Shown here in pieces: positions 43,743-52,893 of a stretch of DNA of 64,000 nucleotides. The DNA is from Vogesella indigofera. Lineage in GTDB: Bacteria > Pseudomonadota > Gammaproteobacteria > Burkholderiales > Chromobacteriaceae. The first letter of the stretch is position 1. Each line of letters starts with the position of its first letter. Position numbers and translations under genes: made by a program. The notes beneath the pieces are model-generated. The model was given only the letters and a program-made list of their open reading frames with translations, did not search any database and was not told where the DNA came from. The stretch covers positions 186,001-250,000 of the forward strand of contig NZ_JAQQLA010000003.1 in assembly GCF_028548395.1 (NCBI RefSeq). Direction: 5' to 3'.

Positions 43743-44924
43743 ATGTCGCGCGAAGACACCTGTCCCCCCTTGCATCCCGAGACGCTGGCCATCCGCGCCG
43801 GCCGCGAAACCAGCGAATACCGCGAACACAGCCAGAGCCTGCACCTGACCTCCAGCTTCACCTTTGATACGGCCGCACAAGCCGCCGCCATGTTCATGGG
43901 CGAGATCGAAGGCTACACCTATTCCCGTTTTACCAATCCGACCGTCAGCGCTTTCCAGCAAAGGTTGGCCGCAATGGAAGGCGGCGAGCGCGCGATTGCC
44001 ACCGCCAGCGGCATGGCCGCGATCCAGGCCACCATGCTGACCCTGCTCAAGGCCGGTGACCACGTGGTGTCGTCGCAGAGCCTGTTCGGCTCCACCATCA
44101 ACCTGTTCAACGGCATTCTCGGCAAGTTCAATATCGAGACCAGTTATGTCGACGCCTCCGATCCTGAGGCGTGGCGGGCGGCGGTGAAGCCCAATACCAA
44201 GCTGTTCTTCCTGGAAACGCCGTCCAACCCGCTCACCGAGCTGGCCGACATCGCCGCCGTCGCCGACATCGCGCATGAAGCCGGTGCCTTGCTGGTGGTC
44301 GACAACTGCTTCTGTTCGCCGGCACTGCAGCAGCCGCTGCAGCTGGGCGCCGATCTGGTGGTGCACTCCGCCACCAAGTACCTCGATGGTCACGGCCGGG
44401 TGCTGGGCGGGGCGGTGGTCGGCAACGACAAGCTGATCGAACAGATCTACCTGCACGTGCGCACCGCCGGTCCGACCCTGGCCGCCTTCAATGCCTGGGT
44501 GCTGCTGTCCGGTCTGGAAACGCTGCACCTGCGCATGGAAAAGCACTCCGCCAATGCGCTGCAACTGGCTCGCTGGCTGGAACAGCAGCCGTCTGTGGCG
44601 CGCGTGTTCTACCCGGGGCTGGAAAGCCATCCGCAGTTCGCGCTGGCACAAAAGCAGCAGCGCAGCGGCGGTGCGGTGGTGTCGTTCGAAGTCAAGGGCG
44701 GCCGCGAGGCAGCCTGGCGGGTGGTGGACGCGGTGCAGGTCATTTCTCGCACCGCGAACCTCGGCGACGTCAAGACCACGCTGACCCATCCGGCATCGAC
44801 CACTCACGCACGCATCACGCCGGAGGCGCGGGCGCGGGCCGGCATCAGCGAGGGACTGTTGCGGGTTGCCGTCGGTCTGGAGCATGTCGACGACCTGCAG
44901 GCGGATCTCGCTAGAGGCTTGTAA
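43743..44924 (+). CDS. metZ: O-succinylhomoserine sulfhydrylase MetZ
   Basis: A 393-residue PLP enzyme of the Cys/Met metabolism family that makes homocysteine directly from O-succinylhomoserine and sulfide. Motifs: YSRFTNPTV, ASGMAAIQATML, FLETPSNPL, VVDNCFCSPALQQPL, and the PLP Lys in HSATKYLDGHGR (about residue 211). Assignment as MetZ rather than MetB rests on the DNCFCSP motif and the purF-metZ synteny. The ATG at 43743 follows GAGAG. It contains a dispersed-repeat copy (43964). Confidence 0.93.
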   Translation: MSREDTCPPLHPETLAIRAGRETSEYREHSQSLHLTSSFTFDTAAQAAAMFMGEIEGYTYSRFTNPTVSAFQQRLAAMEGGERAIATASGMAAIQATMLTLLKAGDHVVSSQSLFGSTINLFNGILGKFNIETSYVDASDPEAWRAAVKPNTKLFFLETPSNPLTELADIAAVADIAHEAGALLVVDNCFCSPALQQPLQLGADLVVHSATKYLDGHGRVLGGAVVGNDKLIEQIYLHVRTAGPTLAAFNAWVLLSGLETLHLRMEKHSANALQLARWLEQQPSVARVFYPGLESHPQFALAQKQQRSGGAVVSFEVKGGREAAWRVVDAVQVISRTANLGDVKTTLTHPASTTHARITPEARARAGISEGLLRVAVGLEHVDDLQADLARGL

Positions 44925-44928
44925 TAAA

Positions 44929-44940
44929 AAACGTTTGTTT
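44929..44940. promoter_or_regulatory. PsrA-type operator, distal site upstream of psrA
   Basis: AAACGTTTGTTT; read on the minus strand it is AAAC-AAAC-GTTT preceded by G, fitting the AAAC-N4-GTTT pattern. It lies just after the metZ stop. Confidence 0.5.
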
Positions 44941-44946
44941 CAATCG

Positions 44947-44977
44947 AACGGCAGTCTAGACTAAGGGCTGCCGTTTT
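44947..44977 (+). terminator. Terminator of metZ
   Basis: An 8-bp stem AACGGCAG / CTGCCGTT (44947-44954 with 44968-44975) with a 13-nt loop and a T-run. Confidence 0.75.
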
Positions 44978-45015
44978 ACTTGTGTTTACCGCGGGAGGCT
45001 TCAGGAATGCATTTC

Positions 45016-45045
45016 TTGACAGGCATCAAATTAAAACGTAAGTTT
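45016..45045 (+). promoter_or_regulatory. psrA promoter with overlapping PsrA operator
   Basis: A perfect -35 TTGACA (45016-45021) is followed at about 17 bp by a weak -10 (TAAGTT, 45039-45044). The box AAACGTAAGTTT (45034-45045) overlaps the -10, and a degenerate copy (AAAC-GCTT-GTTC, 45047-45058) follows. This layout predicts autorepression. Confidence 0.68.
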
Positions 45046-45065
45046 CAAACGCTTGTTCTAAAATC

Positions 45066-45752
45066 ATGATGGACAAGGCGACGCAATTACTCAATCCGAT
45101 GAAAGTGCAAGACGACATGGAAGTGAACAAACCCGATACCGCAACTCGGATACTCGATGTTGCCGAACGGCTGTTTGTCGAACATGGCTTCGAGGCCACC
45201 TCACTTCGCATGATCACACAGCAGGCTGAAGTCAACCTGGCCGCTGTGAACTACCACTTCGGTTCAAAGGATGCGCTGTTCGAGTCGGTATTCATGCGCA
45301 GGATCGGTCCGTTTGTGGCTGCCTGTCTGGCCGAACTCGACGCGCTGGAACAATCCGGACAAGCCCTGACCGCCGAGGCACTGGTACTGACCTTCATCAA
45401 GCCCTGCCTGATGTTGTCAAAAGACCCAACCAAGGGCGGGGCACTGTTTGTCCGCTTGATGTCGCGCACGCTGGTGGAAAATCACCGCCTGCTGCGCGAG
45501 GCACTGAACCAGCAGTACAGCGTGTTTGTACAGCGCTATACCAGTGCCTTCCAGGCAGCTTTGCCGCAGTTTGAAACCGAAGATATTGCCTGGCGCATGC
45601 ATTTTGCCTTTGGCGTGATGTTCAATGCCTTCGCCGGTAATGATGTGCTGAAGATCTTTGTCCGCAGTCAGGTGGTTTCCGCCCGTGACCCGGACATGGT
45701 GGTCAAGCACCTGGTGCCTTTCGTCGTAGCGGGGTTGACGGCGCCCGTCTGA
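45066..45752 (+). CDS. psrA: TetR-family fatty-acid-responsive regulator PsrA
   Basis: A 228-residue TetR repressor as drawn. The helix-turn-helix region (RILDVAERLFVEHGFEATSLRMITQQAEVNLAAVNYHFGSKDAL, here in parts) closely follows Pseudomonas PsrA, which releases DNA on binding long-chain acyl ligands and controls beta-oxidation genes. No start has a good ribosome-binding site; family alignment would place the start near 45117, giving 211 residues. PsrA-type boxes lie in its own promoter and upstream of fadL and the ACBP gene. fadE follows after 34 bp and is probably co-transcribed. Confidence 0.9.
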   Translation: MMDKATQLLNPMKVQDDMEVNKPDTATRILDVAERLFVEHGFEATSLRMITQQAEVNLAAVNYHFGSKDALFESVFMRRIGPFVAACLAELDALEQSGQALTAEALVLTFIKPCLMLSKDPTKGGALFVRLMSRTLVENHRLLREALNQQYSVFVQRYTSAFQAALPQFETEDIAWRMHFAFGVMFNAFAGNDVLKIFVRSQVVSARDPDMVVKHLVPFVVAGLTAPV

Positions 45753-45786
45753 TTGACTCCACGAGGTCAACACGAGGGTAACCATA

Positions 45787-48240
45787 ATGACATCTGCTAT
45801 TGTTCTGATCCTGCTGCTCGGGGCGCTCGCGTATTTCCGCGCTCCCGTTGTGGCATGGACTGTCGTGATCGCGGGCTGGCTTGCCAGCCTGCAGCCGGTT
45901 TGGGGCTGCCAGGTCCCGCTTGCGGTGTGGGCGCTGTTTGCCGTCATCGCGCTGGTGCTGAATCTGGTACCACTGCGCCGCGCCGTATTCACCGGTCCGG
46001 TGTTCTCCGTCTTCAAGAAAATCACCCCTGCCATGTCGCAGACCGAGCAGGAAGCGATCAACGCCGGTACCGTGTGGTGGGATCGCGACCTGTTCTCCGG
46101 CAAGCCGGACTGGAACCGCCTGCTGTCCTTCCCGGACCCGAAACTGACTGCCGAAGAGCAGGCGTTTCTGGATGGTCCGACCGAGCAGCTGTGCAAGATG
46201 GTCGACGACTGGAAAATCACCCACGAGCTGAAGGACCTGCCTGAGGACGTGTGGCAGTTCATCAAGGACAACGGCTTCCTGGGCATGATCGTCAAGAAGA
46301 AGTACGGCGGTCTGGAGTTCTCCAACTACGCGCACGCCAAGGTGGTGACCAAGATCGCCACCCGCGGCGGCACTGCCGCGGTGTCGGTGATGGTGCCGAA
46401 CTCGCTCGGCCCTGGCGAACTGCTGCAGCACTACGGTACCGAGGCGCAGAAAGACTACTACCTACCGCGTCTGGCCAGGGGTGTGGAAGTGCCGTGCTTC
46501 GCGCTGACCAGTCCTTACGCTGGTTCCGATGCCGGCGCCATTCCCGACTACGGCATCGTTTGCCGCGGCAGCTACACCGATCCGCGCAGCGGCCAACGTT
46601 TTGACGACGTGCTCGGCCTGCGCGTGAGCTGGGAAAAGCGCTGGATCACGCTGGCGCCGGTGGCCACCATTCTCGGCCTCGCATTCAAGATGTACGACCC
46701 GGATCACCTGCTGGGTGACAAGGAAGAACTGGGCATCACCTGCGCGCTGGTGCCGACCGAGCACGAGGGCGTCTGCATTGGCCGTCGCCACTTCCCCGGT
46801 GGCGCCGCGTTCATGAACGGCCCGACCTGGGGCAAGGACGTGTTCATCCCGCTAGAGTGGATCATCGGCGGCCGCGAGTATGCCGGTCAGGGCTGGCGCA
46901 TGCTGGTCGAGTGTCTGTCGGTAGGTCGCTGCATCTCGCTGCCGGCGATGTCGGTTGCCTCCGGCAAGGTGGCGTCCTACACCACCGGCGCCTACGCCCG
47001 CATCCGTGACCAGTTCGGCCTCTCCATCGGCAAGTTCGAAGGCGTGGACGAGGCGATGGCGCGCATCGGCGGCTTTACCTATCAGATGGAAGCATCGCAG
47101 GATCTGGCGCTGACCGGCCTCGATATCGGCGAAAAACCTTCGGTGCTGTCCGCGGTGCTGAAGTATCACAACACCGAGCGCATGCGCAAAACGCTGAACG
47201 ACGCGATGGACATCCATGGCGGCAAGGCGGTAGTGCTGGGGCCGCGCAACTATCTGGCGCGTGCCTACCAGGCGATCCCGATCGCGATCACGGTGGAAGG
47301 CGCCAACATCCTGACCCGCTCGATGATCATCTACGGCCAGGGCGCCATCCGTTGCCATCCGTTCGTGCTGCGCGAGATGAAGGCGGCGATGAGCAATGAC
47401 GCCACCGAGTTCGACAAGGCCATCACCGGCCACATTAACTTCGTGATCAGCAACGTGTTCCGCTCGCTGTGGATGGGCCTGACCGGCGCCAGGCTGGTTG
47501 GCAGCCCGAAAGGCGGCGAAGTGGCCGCCTACTACAAGCAGCTGACCCGTTTCTCCAGCGCCTTTGCGCTGCTGTCCGACATGGCGATGTTCAGCCTCGG
47601 CGGCTCGCTGAAATTCCGCGAGAAGCTGTCGGCGCGCCTGGGCGACATGCTGTCCAACCTGTATATCGCCTCTGCCTGCCTGAAGCGCTTCGAACGTGAT
47701 GGCGCGCCGAAGGAAGACCTGCCGGTGCTGCAGTGGGCGGTGGAGAATGCGCTGTACGACCTGCAGCAGGCGATGGATGGCTTCCTGGCCAACTTGCCGA
47801 GCCGAACGTTGGCCGCAATCCTGCGCAAGGTGATCTTCCCGTGGGGACTGACCATGAAGCCGGCTAGCGACCACACCGGCACCAGGGTGGCACGGCTGCT
47901 GATGGAGCTGGGTCCGACCCGCGAACGGCTGACCCGTGGTATCTTCGCGCCGAGCGATGAATCTGATCCGCTCGGCGTGCTGGAGCCGGCGCTGAAAGCG
48001 ATGCTGGAGACCGAGCCGCTGGAACAAAAGTTGCGCAAACTGGGGCGTGATGGCAAGTTCAAGACTGTCACCGCGCGTGAGCGGCTGGCGGAAGCGTTGC
48101 AGTCCGGCCAGATTACGCAGCAGGAATTTGACGCCGTGACGCGTGCGCGCAAGCTGAAGCGTGACGTGATCATGGTCGATGATTTCGACATGAAACTTGA
48201 GCAGCATGATGACAAAATGCTGCAGCGGCTGATCTTCTGA
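45787..48240 (+). CDS. fadE: Acyl-CoA dehydrogenase FadE
   Basis: An 817-residue long-chain acyl-CoA dehydrogenase, the size of E. coli FadE (814). Two hydrophobic N-terminal helices (about 3-45 and 50-68) precede an FAD-dependent dehydrogenase core with LTSPYAGSDAGAIPDYG and a GPRNYLARAYQAIPIAITVEGANIL region near 495-525. It catalyses the first, rate-setting step of fatty-acid beta-oxidation at the membrane. It is downstream of psrA in the same unit and followed by a thioesterase gene. It contains a dispersed-repeat copy (47808). Confidence 0.95.
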   Translation: MTSAIVLILLLGALAYFRAPVVAWTVVIAGWLASLQPVWGCQVPLAVWALFAVIALVLNLVPLRRAVFTGPVFSVFKKITPAMSQTEQEAINAGTVWWDRDLFSGKPDWNRLLSFPDPKLTAEEQAFLDGPTEQLCKMVDDWKITHELKDLPEDVWQFIKDNGFLGMIVKKKYGGLEFSNYAHAKVVTKIATRGGTAAVSVMVPNSLGPGELLQHYGTEAQKDYYLPRLARGVEVPCFALTSPYAGSDAGAIPDYGIVCRGSYTDPRSGQRFDDVLGLRVSWEKRWITLAPVATILGLAFKMYDPDHLLGDKEELGITCALVPTEHEGVCIGRRHFPGGAAFMNGPTWGKDVFIPLEWIIGGREYAGQGWRMLVECLSVGRCISLPAMSVASGKVASYTTGAYARIRDQFGLSIGKFEGVDEAMARIGGFTYQMEASQDLALTGLDIGEKPSVLSAVLKYHNTERMRKTLNDAMDIHGGKAVVLGPRNYLARAYQAIPIAITVEGANILTRSMIIYGQGAIRCHPFVLREMKAAMSNDATEFDKAITGHINFVISNVFRSLWMGLTGARLVGSPKGGEVAAYYKQLTRFSSAFALLSDMAMFSLGGSLKFREKLSARLGDMLSNLYIASACLKRFERDGAPKEDLPVLQWAVENALYDLQQAMDGFLANLPSRTLAAILRKVIFPWGLTMKPASDHTGTRVARLLMELGPTRERLTRGIFAPSDESDPLGVLEPALKAMLETEPLEQKLRKLGRDGKFKTVTARERLAEALQSGQITQQEFDAVTRARKLKRDVIMVDDFDMKLEQHDDKMLQRLIF

Positions 48241-48275
48241 TCGGCTAAACAATAAGGAGTCGGGCGGCCACGCCC

Positions 48276-48321
48276 GTCTCTGTCGATAGCACTCTGTCGA
48301 CAGAGTGCCATCGAGAGAGAC
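48276..48321. repeat. 46-bp near-perfect palindrome between fadE and the thioesterase gene
   Basis: The inner 20 bp, GCACTCTGTCGACAGAGTGC (48289-48308), is perfect. The outer 13-bp arms match with two mismatches. A second small hairpin (CGGGCG/CGCCCG, 48261-48276) lies immediately before it. There is no T-run, so it is not a classical terminator. Confidence 0.85.
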
Positions 48322-48324
48322 AAC

Positions 48325-48714
48325 ATGACCCCATCCCCGCAGCAACAACCCGAAGTTGTTCGCGTGCCGGTGCTGCGCCTGCGCGCTGAGCCGCGCAGTA
48401 CCAATGCCCACGGTCGCGTCCACGCCGGCTGGCTGATGTTCCAGATCGATACCGCCGGTGCCATCTGCGCCGAAAAGCTGGCCAAGGGACCGGTGACGAC
48501 GGTCGCGGTCAATGCCTTCCAGCTGACCAGCCCCATCCATGTCGGTGACGTGGTGTCACTGTATGCCGAGTGTTTCCGTCTCGGGCAGAAGTCAGTCACG
48601 TTGAAGGTGACGGTGGAGGCGGAGCGCCTTGGCGGCGAAGTGGTGTCGATTACCGAGGTGATTGCCACCTACGTCGCCATCGATACCGATGGCAAATCCA
48701 GAATCATTTCCTGA
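48325..48714 (+). CDS. Acyl-CoA thioesterase, YciA-like hotdog protein
   Basis: A 129-residue single-hotdog thioesterase. It has the YciA/BACH-type segment TNAHGRVHAGWLMFQIDTAGAICAEKL with the likely catalytic Asp, and VNAFQLTSPIHVGDVVSLYAECFRLGQKSV. It would hydrolyse acyl-CoA to free acid and CoA and prevent CoA trapping. It sits between fadE and fadL, 84 bp after fadE across a large palindrome. Confidence 0.88.
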   Translation: MTPSPQQQPEVVRVPVLRLRAEPRSTNAHGRVHAGWLMFQIDTAGAICAEKLAKGPVTTVAVNAFQLTSPIHVGDVVSLYAECFRLGQKSVTLKVTVEAERLGGEVVSITEVIATYVAIDTDGKSRIIS

Positions 48715-48739
48715 GTGCATTTGATGTGTTGTTTCATTG

Positions 48740-48751
48740 AAACGAATGTTT
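48740..48751. promoter_or_regulatory. PsrA-type operator upstream of fadL
   Basis: AAACGAATGTTT, flanked as GAAAC...GTTTG, matches the AAAC-N4-GTTT pattern with the preferred G/C flanks on both sides. It lies about 120 bp before the fadL start. Confidence 0.75.
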
Positions 48752-48869
48752 GGAACGAATGCTCGAAAAAGCTGGATAACAGCTTCGTCTCTAGGTAGTA
48801 TCGGGCCAGATCGTCAATCAAACAGGCGTTCGGAACAGCATGAATAACAATGCACAGAGGGAATAACAC

Positions 48870-50252
48870 ATGAAACTGAAACACGTCAGCTTGTCCGTCA
48901 TGATGATGGGTGCAACCACTGTTGCAATGGCTTCCGGCTACCACTTCGGTACCCAGTCGGTCAGCGCCCAATCCACCGCCAATGCCAGTGCCGCCGAAGC
49001 GGCCAATGCATCCACTATCTTCTATAACGCGGCGGGCATGACCAAGCTGGAGGGGACCAACTTTTCCGGTGCCTTGAACCTGGTGGCACCGAATGCCAGA
49101 TACAGTGAAGCCAGCGCCACCTATCCGACGCAGGCGGTAACGCCGGTCAACTCGACGGTCAAAGGCTCGACTAGCGGCAAGATCACGGAAGATCTGGTGG
49201 TGGTGCCTCAGCTGTATATGACGCACCAACTGAACGACCAGGTGACGGTCGGCTTGGGTATTTATGTCCCATTTGCCTCTTCCACCGAATATCAGCGTGA
49301 TTCGGTGTTGCGTTACAACCTGAACTCTACCGAACTGACCACCATTGATATCAACCCAACCGTGGCCTTCAAGCTCAATGACCAGCATTCGGTCGCGGTC
49401 GGTGTCATTGCCCAGCACGCCGAAGCGACCCTGCGCCAATACGCCAACTTCGGCTATGCGCTGGCCGGTGGCAACCTGGCGCTACCGGGGTCGGTTGCCG
49501 GTAACGGGGCCGCCGACGGCTATGCCGACGTCGAGGGCGATGACTGGGGCTTTGGTTACAACCTGGCCTGGATGTGGGATATCAATGACAACACCCGCGT
49601 CGGTGTGAACTATCGTTCGGAAATCGAGCACACGCTGGAAGGCTCGGCCAAGTGGACCAAGCCTGCCGCTGGCTATGCCGCTTTGAATGCCGCTGGTTTC
49701 AAAGATTCGGAAGGCGCCAAGGTCGACATCACCACTCCGGAAGCCCTGTCCCTGCACGGCATGCACAAGCTGAACAGCAAAACCAATCTGTTCGCGGACG
49801 TAACCTGGACCAAGCACTCTCGCTTTGATAAAGCGTTGCTGGTTTATGAAAATGCAAAAACCGGGCAGGGCAACACGACTTACCTGACCCCGGCCTGGAA
49901 AGACACCTACAAGCTCTCGCTGGGTGGCTCCTATCAGTACACCGAGCCGCTGCAGCTGCGTGCCGGTATCGCCTATGACAAGTCGCCGGTGCCGAACGAT
50001 GATCGCCGTCTGGCGACCCTGCCGGACAACGACCGTATCTGGCTGTCCTTCGGTGGCAAGTACGACCTGAACAAGCAGTCCTCGATCGATTTTGCTTACA
50101 GCTACATCAAGATCAAGGATGCCAAGGCCAATGTGAACGGCACCTGCGTGGCTCAGGGGCAAACTGTCTGCGTCTCCAGCCAGACCAAGGGTACCGTCAA
50201 CTACAAATCCAGCGCCCAGATTCTGGGGGTGCAGTACAACCACCGTTTCTAA
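48870..50252 (+). CDS. fadL: Outer-membrane long-chain fatty acid transporter FadL family
   Basis: A 460-residue protein with a signal peptide (ending AMA/SGYHFG), the family N-terminal hatch motif (QSTANASAAEAANASTIFYNAAGMTKL; NPAG replaced by NAAG), alternating beta-strand segments and a C-terminal Phe (NHRF) as in outer-membrane barrels. It lets fatty acids or other hydrophobic molecules into the periplasmic leaflet. A PsrA-type box lies upstream. GC and codon use are slightly lower than neighbours, as is usual for surface proteins. Confidence 0.92.
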   Translation: MKLKHVSLSVMMMGATTVAMASGYHFGTQSVSAQSTANASAAEAANASTIFYNAAGMTKLEGTNFSGALNLVAPNARYSEASATYPTQAVTPVNSTVKGSTSGKITEDLVVVPQLYMTHQLNDQVTVGLGIYVPFASSTEYQRDSVLRYNLNSTELTTIDINPTVAFKLNDQHSVAVGVIAQHAEATLRQYANFGYALAGGNLALPGSVAGNGAADGYADVEGDDWGFGYNLAWMWDINDNTRVGVNYRSEIEHTLEGSAKWTKPAAGYAALNAAGFKDSEGAKVDITTPEALSLHGMHKLNSKTNLFADVTWTKHSRFDKALLVYENAKTGQGNTTYLTPAWKDTYKLSLGGSYQYTEPLQLRAGIAYDKSPVPNDDRRLATLPDNDRIWLSFGGKYDLNKQSSIDFAYSYIKIKDAKANVNGTCVAQGQTVCVSSQTKGTVNYKSSAQILGVQYNHRF

Positions 50253-50263
50253 GCCGCGAGGCT

Positions 50264-50292
50264 TTGCGGCCAACGTTTGACGTTGGCCGCAA
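50264..50292. repeat. Inverted pair of the dispersed repeat after fadL (likely terminator)
   Basis: TTGCGGCCAACGT and ACGTTGGCCGCAA (13 bp each, loop TTG) form a perfect hairpin 12 bp past the fadL stop. A long T-run comes 28 bp later (50318-50323), so intrinsic termination is possible but not classical. Confidence 0.85.
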
Positions 50293-50450
50293 CAGGCACG
50301 GCGACTCTGTTGCCGTGTTTTTTTCGGGAAGTGCTGAACCATTATTCAGATACTGTGATTCAGCTGATCTTTCCCGTTGGATGGCTTACCCGGAATCTAT
50401 AATCCGTGAAGCCGCAACCATGTTTGTTCGTTAAGACAACCGAGGAAACC

Positions 50451-52826
50451 ATGTCTCAGACCAAGTTTATCGTACGCAAGGTCGCCGTTCTCGGCGCCGG
50501 CGTGATGGGGGCGCAGATCGCCGCTCATCTGGTTAATGCCAAGGTGCCGACCGTGCTGTTCGACCTGCCGGCAAAAGACGGCAACAAGAACGGGATCGCA
50601 CTGAAAGCCATCGACGGCCTGAAAAAGCTGAAGCCGTCGCCACTGTCCAACAAGGATGCGGTCAACTACATCCAGCCGGCCAACTACGAAGACCACCTGC
50701 ACCTACTGAAAGAGTGCGATCTGGTGATCGAGGCCATCGCCGAGCGCATGGACTGGAAAACCGACCTCTACGCCAAGGTGGCGCCGCATCTGGGCGAGCA
50801 CACCATCTTCGCGACCAACACCTCCGGGCTGTCGATCAACCAGCTGGCCGCCGGCGTACCGGCCGAGCTGGCGCCACGCTTCTGCGGCGTGCACTTCTTC
50901 AACCCGCCGCGCTACATGCACCTAGTTGAGATCATCCCGTGCGTGGGCTCCGACGCCGGCATGCTGGACAACCTGGAACGCTTCCTGGTGACCACGCTGG
51001 GCAAGGGCGTGATCCGTGCCAAGGACACCCCGAACTTCGTCGCCAACCGCATCGGCGTGTTCTCGATGCTGGCCACCATCGCCAACGCCGACAAATTCGG
51101 TATCCGCTTCGACGTGGTCGACGACCTGACCGGCCCGCGCCTCGGTCGTCCGAAGTCTGCCACCTTCCGCACCGCCGACGTGGTCGGGCTGGACACCTTC
51201 GCCCACGTGGTGAAAACCATGGACGACACGCTGCCGAACGACCCGTGGCACGCCTACTTCAAGTCGCCGCAGTGGCTACAGCAGCTGATCGCCGACGGTA
51301 GCTTGGGCGCCAAGACCAAGCGCGGCATCTACAAGAAGGAAGGCAAGCAGATGTTTGTCTTCGACGCCGCCAAGGGCGAGTACGTGGGCGCCGGCGAGAA
51401 GGGCGACGAGGCGGTCAAGGCCATCCTCAAGATCGAGAACCCGGCCGAGAAGTTCAAGCAGCTGCGCACCAGCAGCCATCCGCAGGCACAGTTCCTGTGG
51501 GCCTGCTTCCGTGACGTGTTCCACTACATTTCCTACCATCTCGGCGATATCGCCAACTGCGCGCGCGATGTCGACTTCGCCATCCGCTGGGGCTTCGGCT
51601 GGTCGGTCGGCCCGTTCGAGACCTGGCAGGCTGCCGGCTGGCAGCAGGTCGCCGGCTGGATCGATGAAGACATCAAGGCCGGCAAAACGTTGGCCGCAGC
51701 GGCGCTGCCGGCCTGGGCGCTGGAAGCCGACCGTGCCGGCGTGCACTTTGCCGATGGCTCCTTCGATGCCACCGCCGGCAAACTGGTCGGCCGCTCCACG
51801 CTGGACGTGTACCAGCGTCAGCTGGCCCCGGCCAAGGTGCTGGGCGAAACCGCCGGCCTGCTGGGCGAGACCGTGTTCGAGAACGAGGGCGTGCGCGCCT
51901 TCACTACCGGTGACGACGTGCTGGTGGTGTCGTTCAAGTCCAAGGCCCACGCCATCGGCCCGGACGTGATCGACGGCGTCAACACCGCCATCGACATCGC
52001 CGAAGCCCGCTTCAAGGGCCTGGTGATCTGGCAGACCGAAGAGCCGTTCTCGGTCGGCGCCGACCTGCAGTCGATGCTGCCGGCGTTCATGATGGGCGAC
52101 TGGGACGCGATCGACACCATGGTGCGCCGCTTCCAGACCACGTCGATGCGCCTGCGCTACAGCCACATCCCGACCGTCGCCGCGACGCAGGGCTATGTAT
52201 TCGGCGGTGGCTGCGAGTTCGCGATGCACTGCGACAAGGTCGTTGCCGCGCTGGAATCCTACGTTGGTCTGGTGGAGGTTGGTGTCGGCCTGCTACCGGG
52301 CGGCGGTGGTTGCAAGGAGTTTGCGCTGCGTGCGGCGCAGAACGCACAGGGCGACGTGCTGGCGGCACTGAAGGACTACTTCATGGCCATCGCCACCGCC
52401 AAGGTCGCCACCAGCGGCCACGAGGCGCAGGAAATCGGCTTCTTCCGCAACAGCGACAGCGTGGTGTTCAACGCCTACGAGCTGCTGTACGTCGCCAAGC
52501 AGCAAGCGCTGGCGCTGTATGAGACCGGCTACCGTCCGCCGCTCAAGGTCGCCGGCTTCCCGGTTGCCGGCCGCGCCGGTGCTGCCTCGATCAAGGGCCA
52601 GCTGGTCAATATGCTGGAAGGTCACTTCATCAGCCAGCACGACTTCACCATCGCCGCGCTGATCGCCGACGTGATGACCGGTGGCGACGTGGAGCAGGGC
52701 ACGCTGGTCAACGAGCAGTGGATTCTGGATCTGGAACGCAAGGCGTTCATGACCCTGCTCAAGTCCAGCAAGACCCAGGACCGTATCGCCAACATGCTCA
52801 CTACCGGCAAGCCGCTGCGTAACTGA
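50451..52826 (+). CDS. 3-hydroxyacyl-CoA dehydrogenase / enoyl-CoA hydratase (FadN-type FadB)
   Basis: A 791-residue bifunctional beta-oxidation enzyme. The NAD-dependent dehydrogenase comes first (VAVLGAGVMGAQIAAHL near residue 10; the catalytic His in GVHFFNPPRYMHLVE at about 150). The enoyl-CoA hydratase/isomerase domain is C-terminal (VIWQTEEPFSVGADLQ, GGGCEFAMHCD). This order is the reverse of E. coli FadB and matches Bacillus FadN. GAGGAAA precedes the ATG at 50451. It forms an operon with the thiolase gene 67 bp downstream. Confidence 0.93.
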   Translation: MSQTKFIVRKVAVLGAGVMGAQIAAHLVNAKVPTVLFDLPAKDGNKNGIALKAIDGLKKLKPSPLSNKDAVNYIQPANYEDHLHLLKECDLVIEAIAERMDWKTDLYAKVAPHLGEHTIFATNTSGLSINQLAAGVPAELAPRFCGVHFFNPPRYMHLVEIIPCVGSDAGMLDNLERFLVTTLGKGVIRAKDTPNFVANRIGVFSMLATIANADKFGIRFDVVDDLTGPRLGRPKSATFRTADVVGLDTFAHVVKTMDDTLPNDPWHAYFKSPQWLQQLIADGSLGAKTKRGIYKKEGKQMFVFDAAKGEYVGAGEKGDEAVKAILKIENPAEKFKQLRTSSHPQAQFLWACFRDVFHYISYHLGDIANCARDVDFAIRWGFGWSVGPFETWQAAGWQQVAGWIDEDIKAGKTLAAAALPAWALEADRAGVHFADGSFDATAGKLVGRSTLDVYQRQLAPAKVLGETAGLLGETVFENEGVRAFTTGDDVLVVSFKSKAHAIGPDVIDGVNTAIDIAEARFKGLVIWQTEEPFSVGADLQSMLPAFMMGDWDAIDTMVRRFQTTSMRLRYSHIPTVAATQGYVFGGGCEFAMHCDKVVAALESYVGLVEVGVGLLPGGGGCKEFALRAAQNAQGDVLAALKDYFMAIATAKVATSGHEAQEIGFFRNSDSVVFNAYELLYVAKQQALALYETGYRPPLKVAGFPVAGRAGAASIKGQLVNMLEGHFISQHDFTIAALIADVMTGGDVEQGTLVNEQWILDLERKAFMTLLKSSKTQDRIANMLTTGKPLRN

Positions 52827-52893
52827 TACCGCCGAACAGCGGCCGGAGGGCAGCGTATGCGCTGCCGCTCCGGCCTGAAGGAGATTGCAAAAA

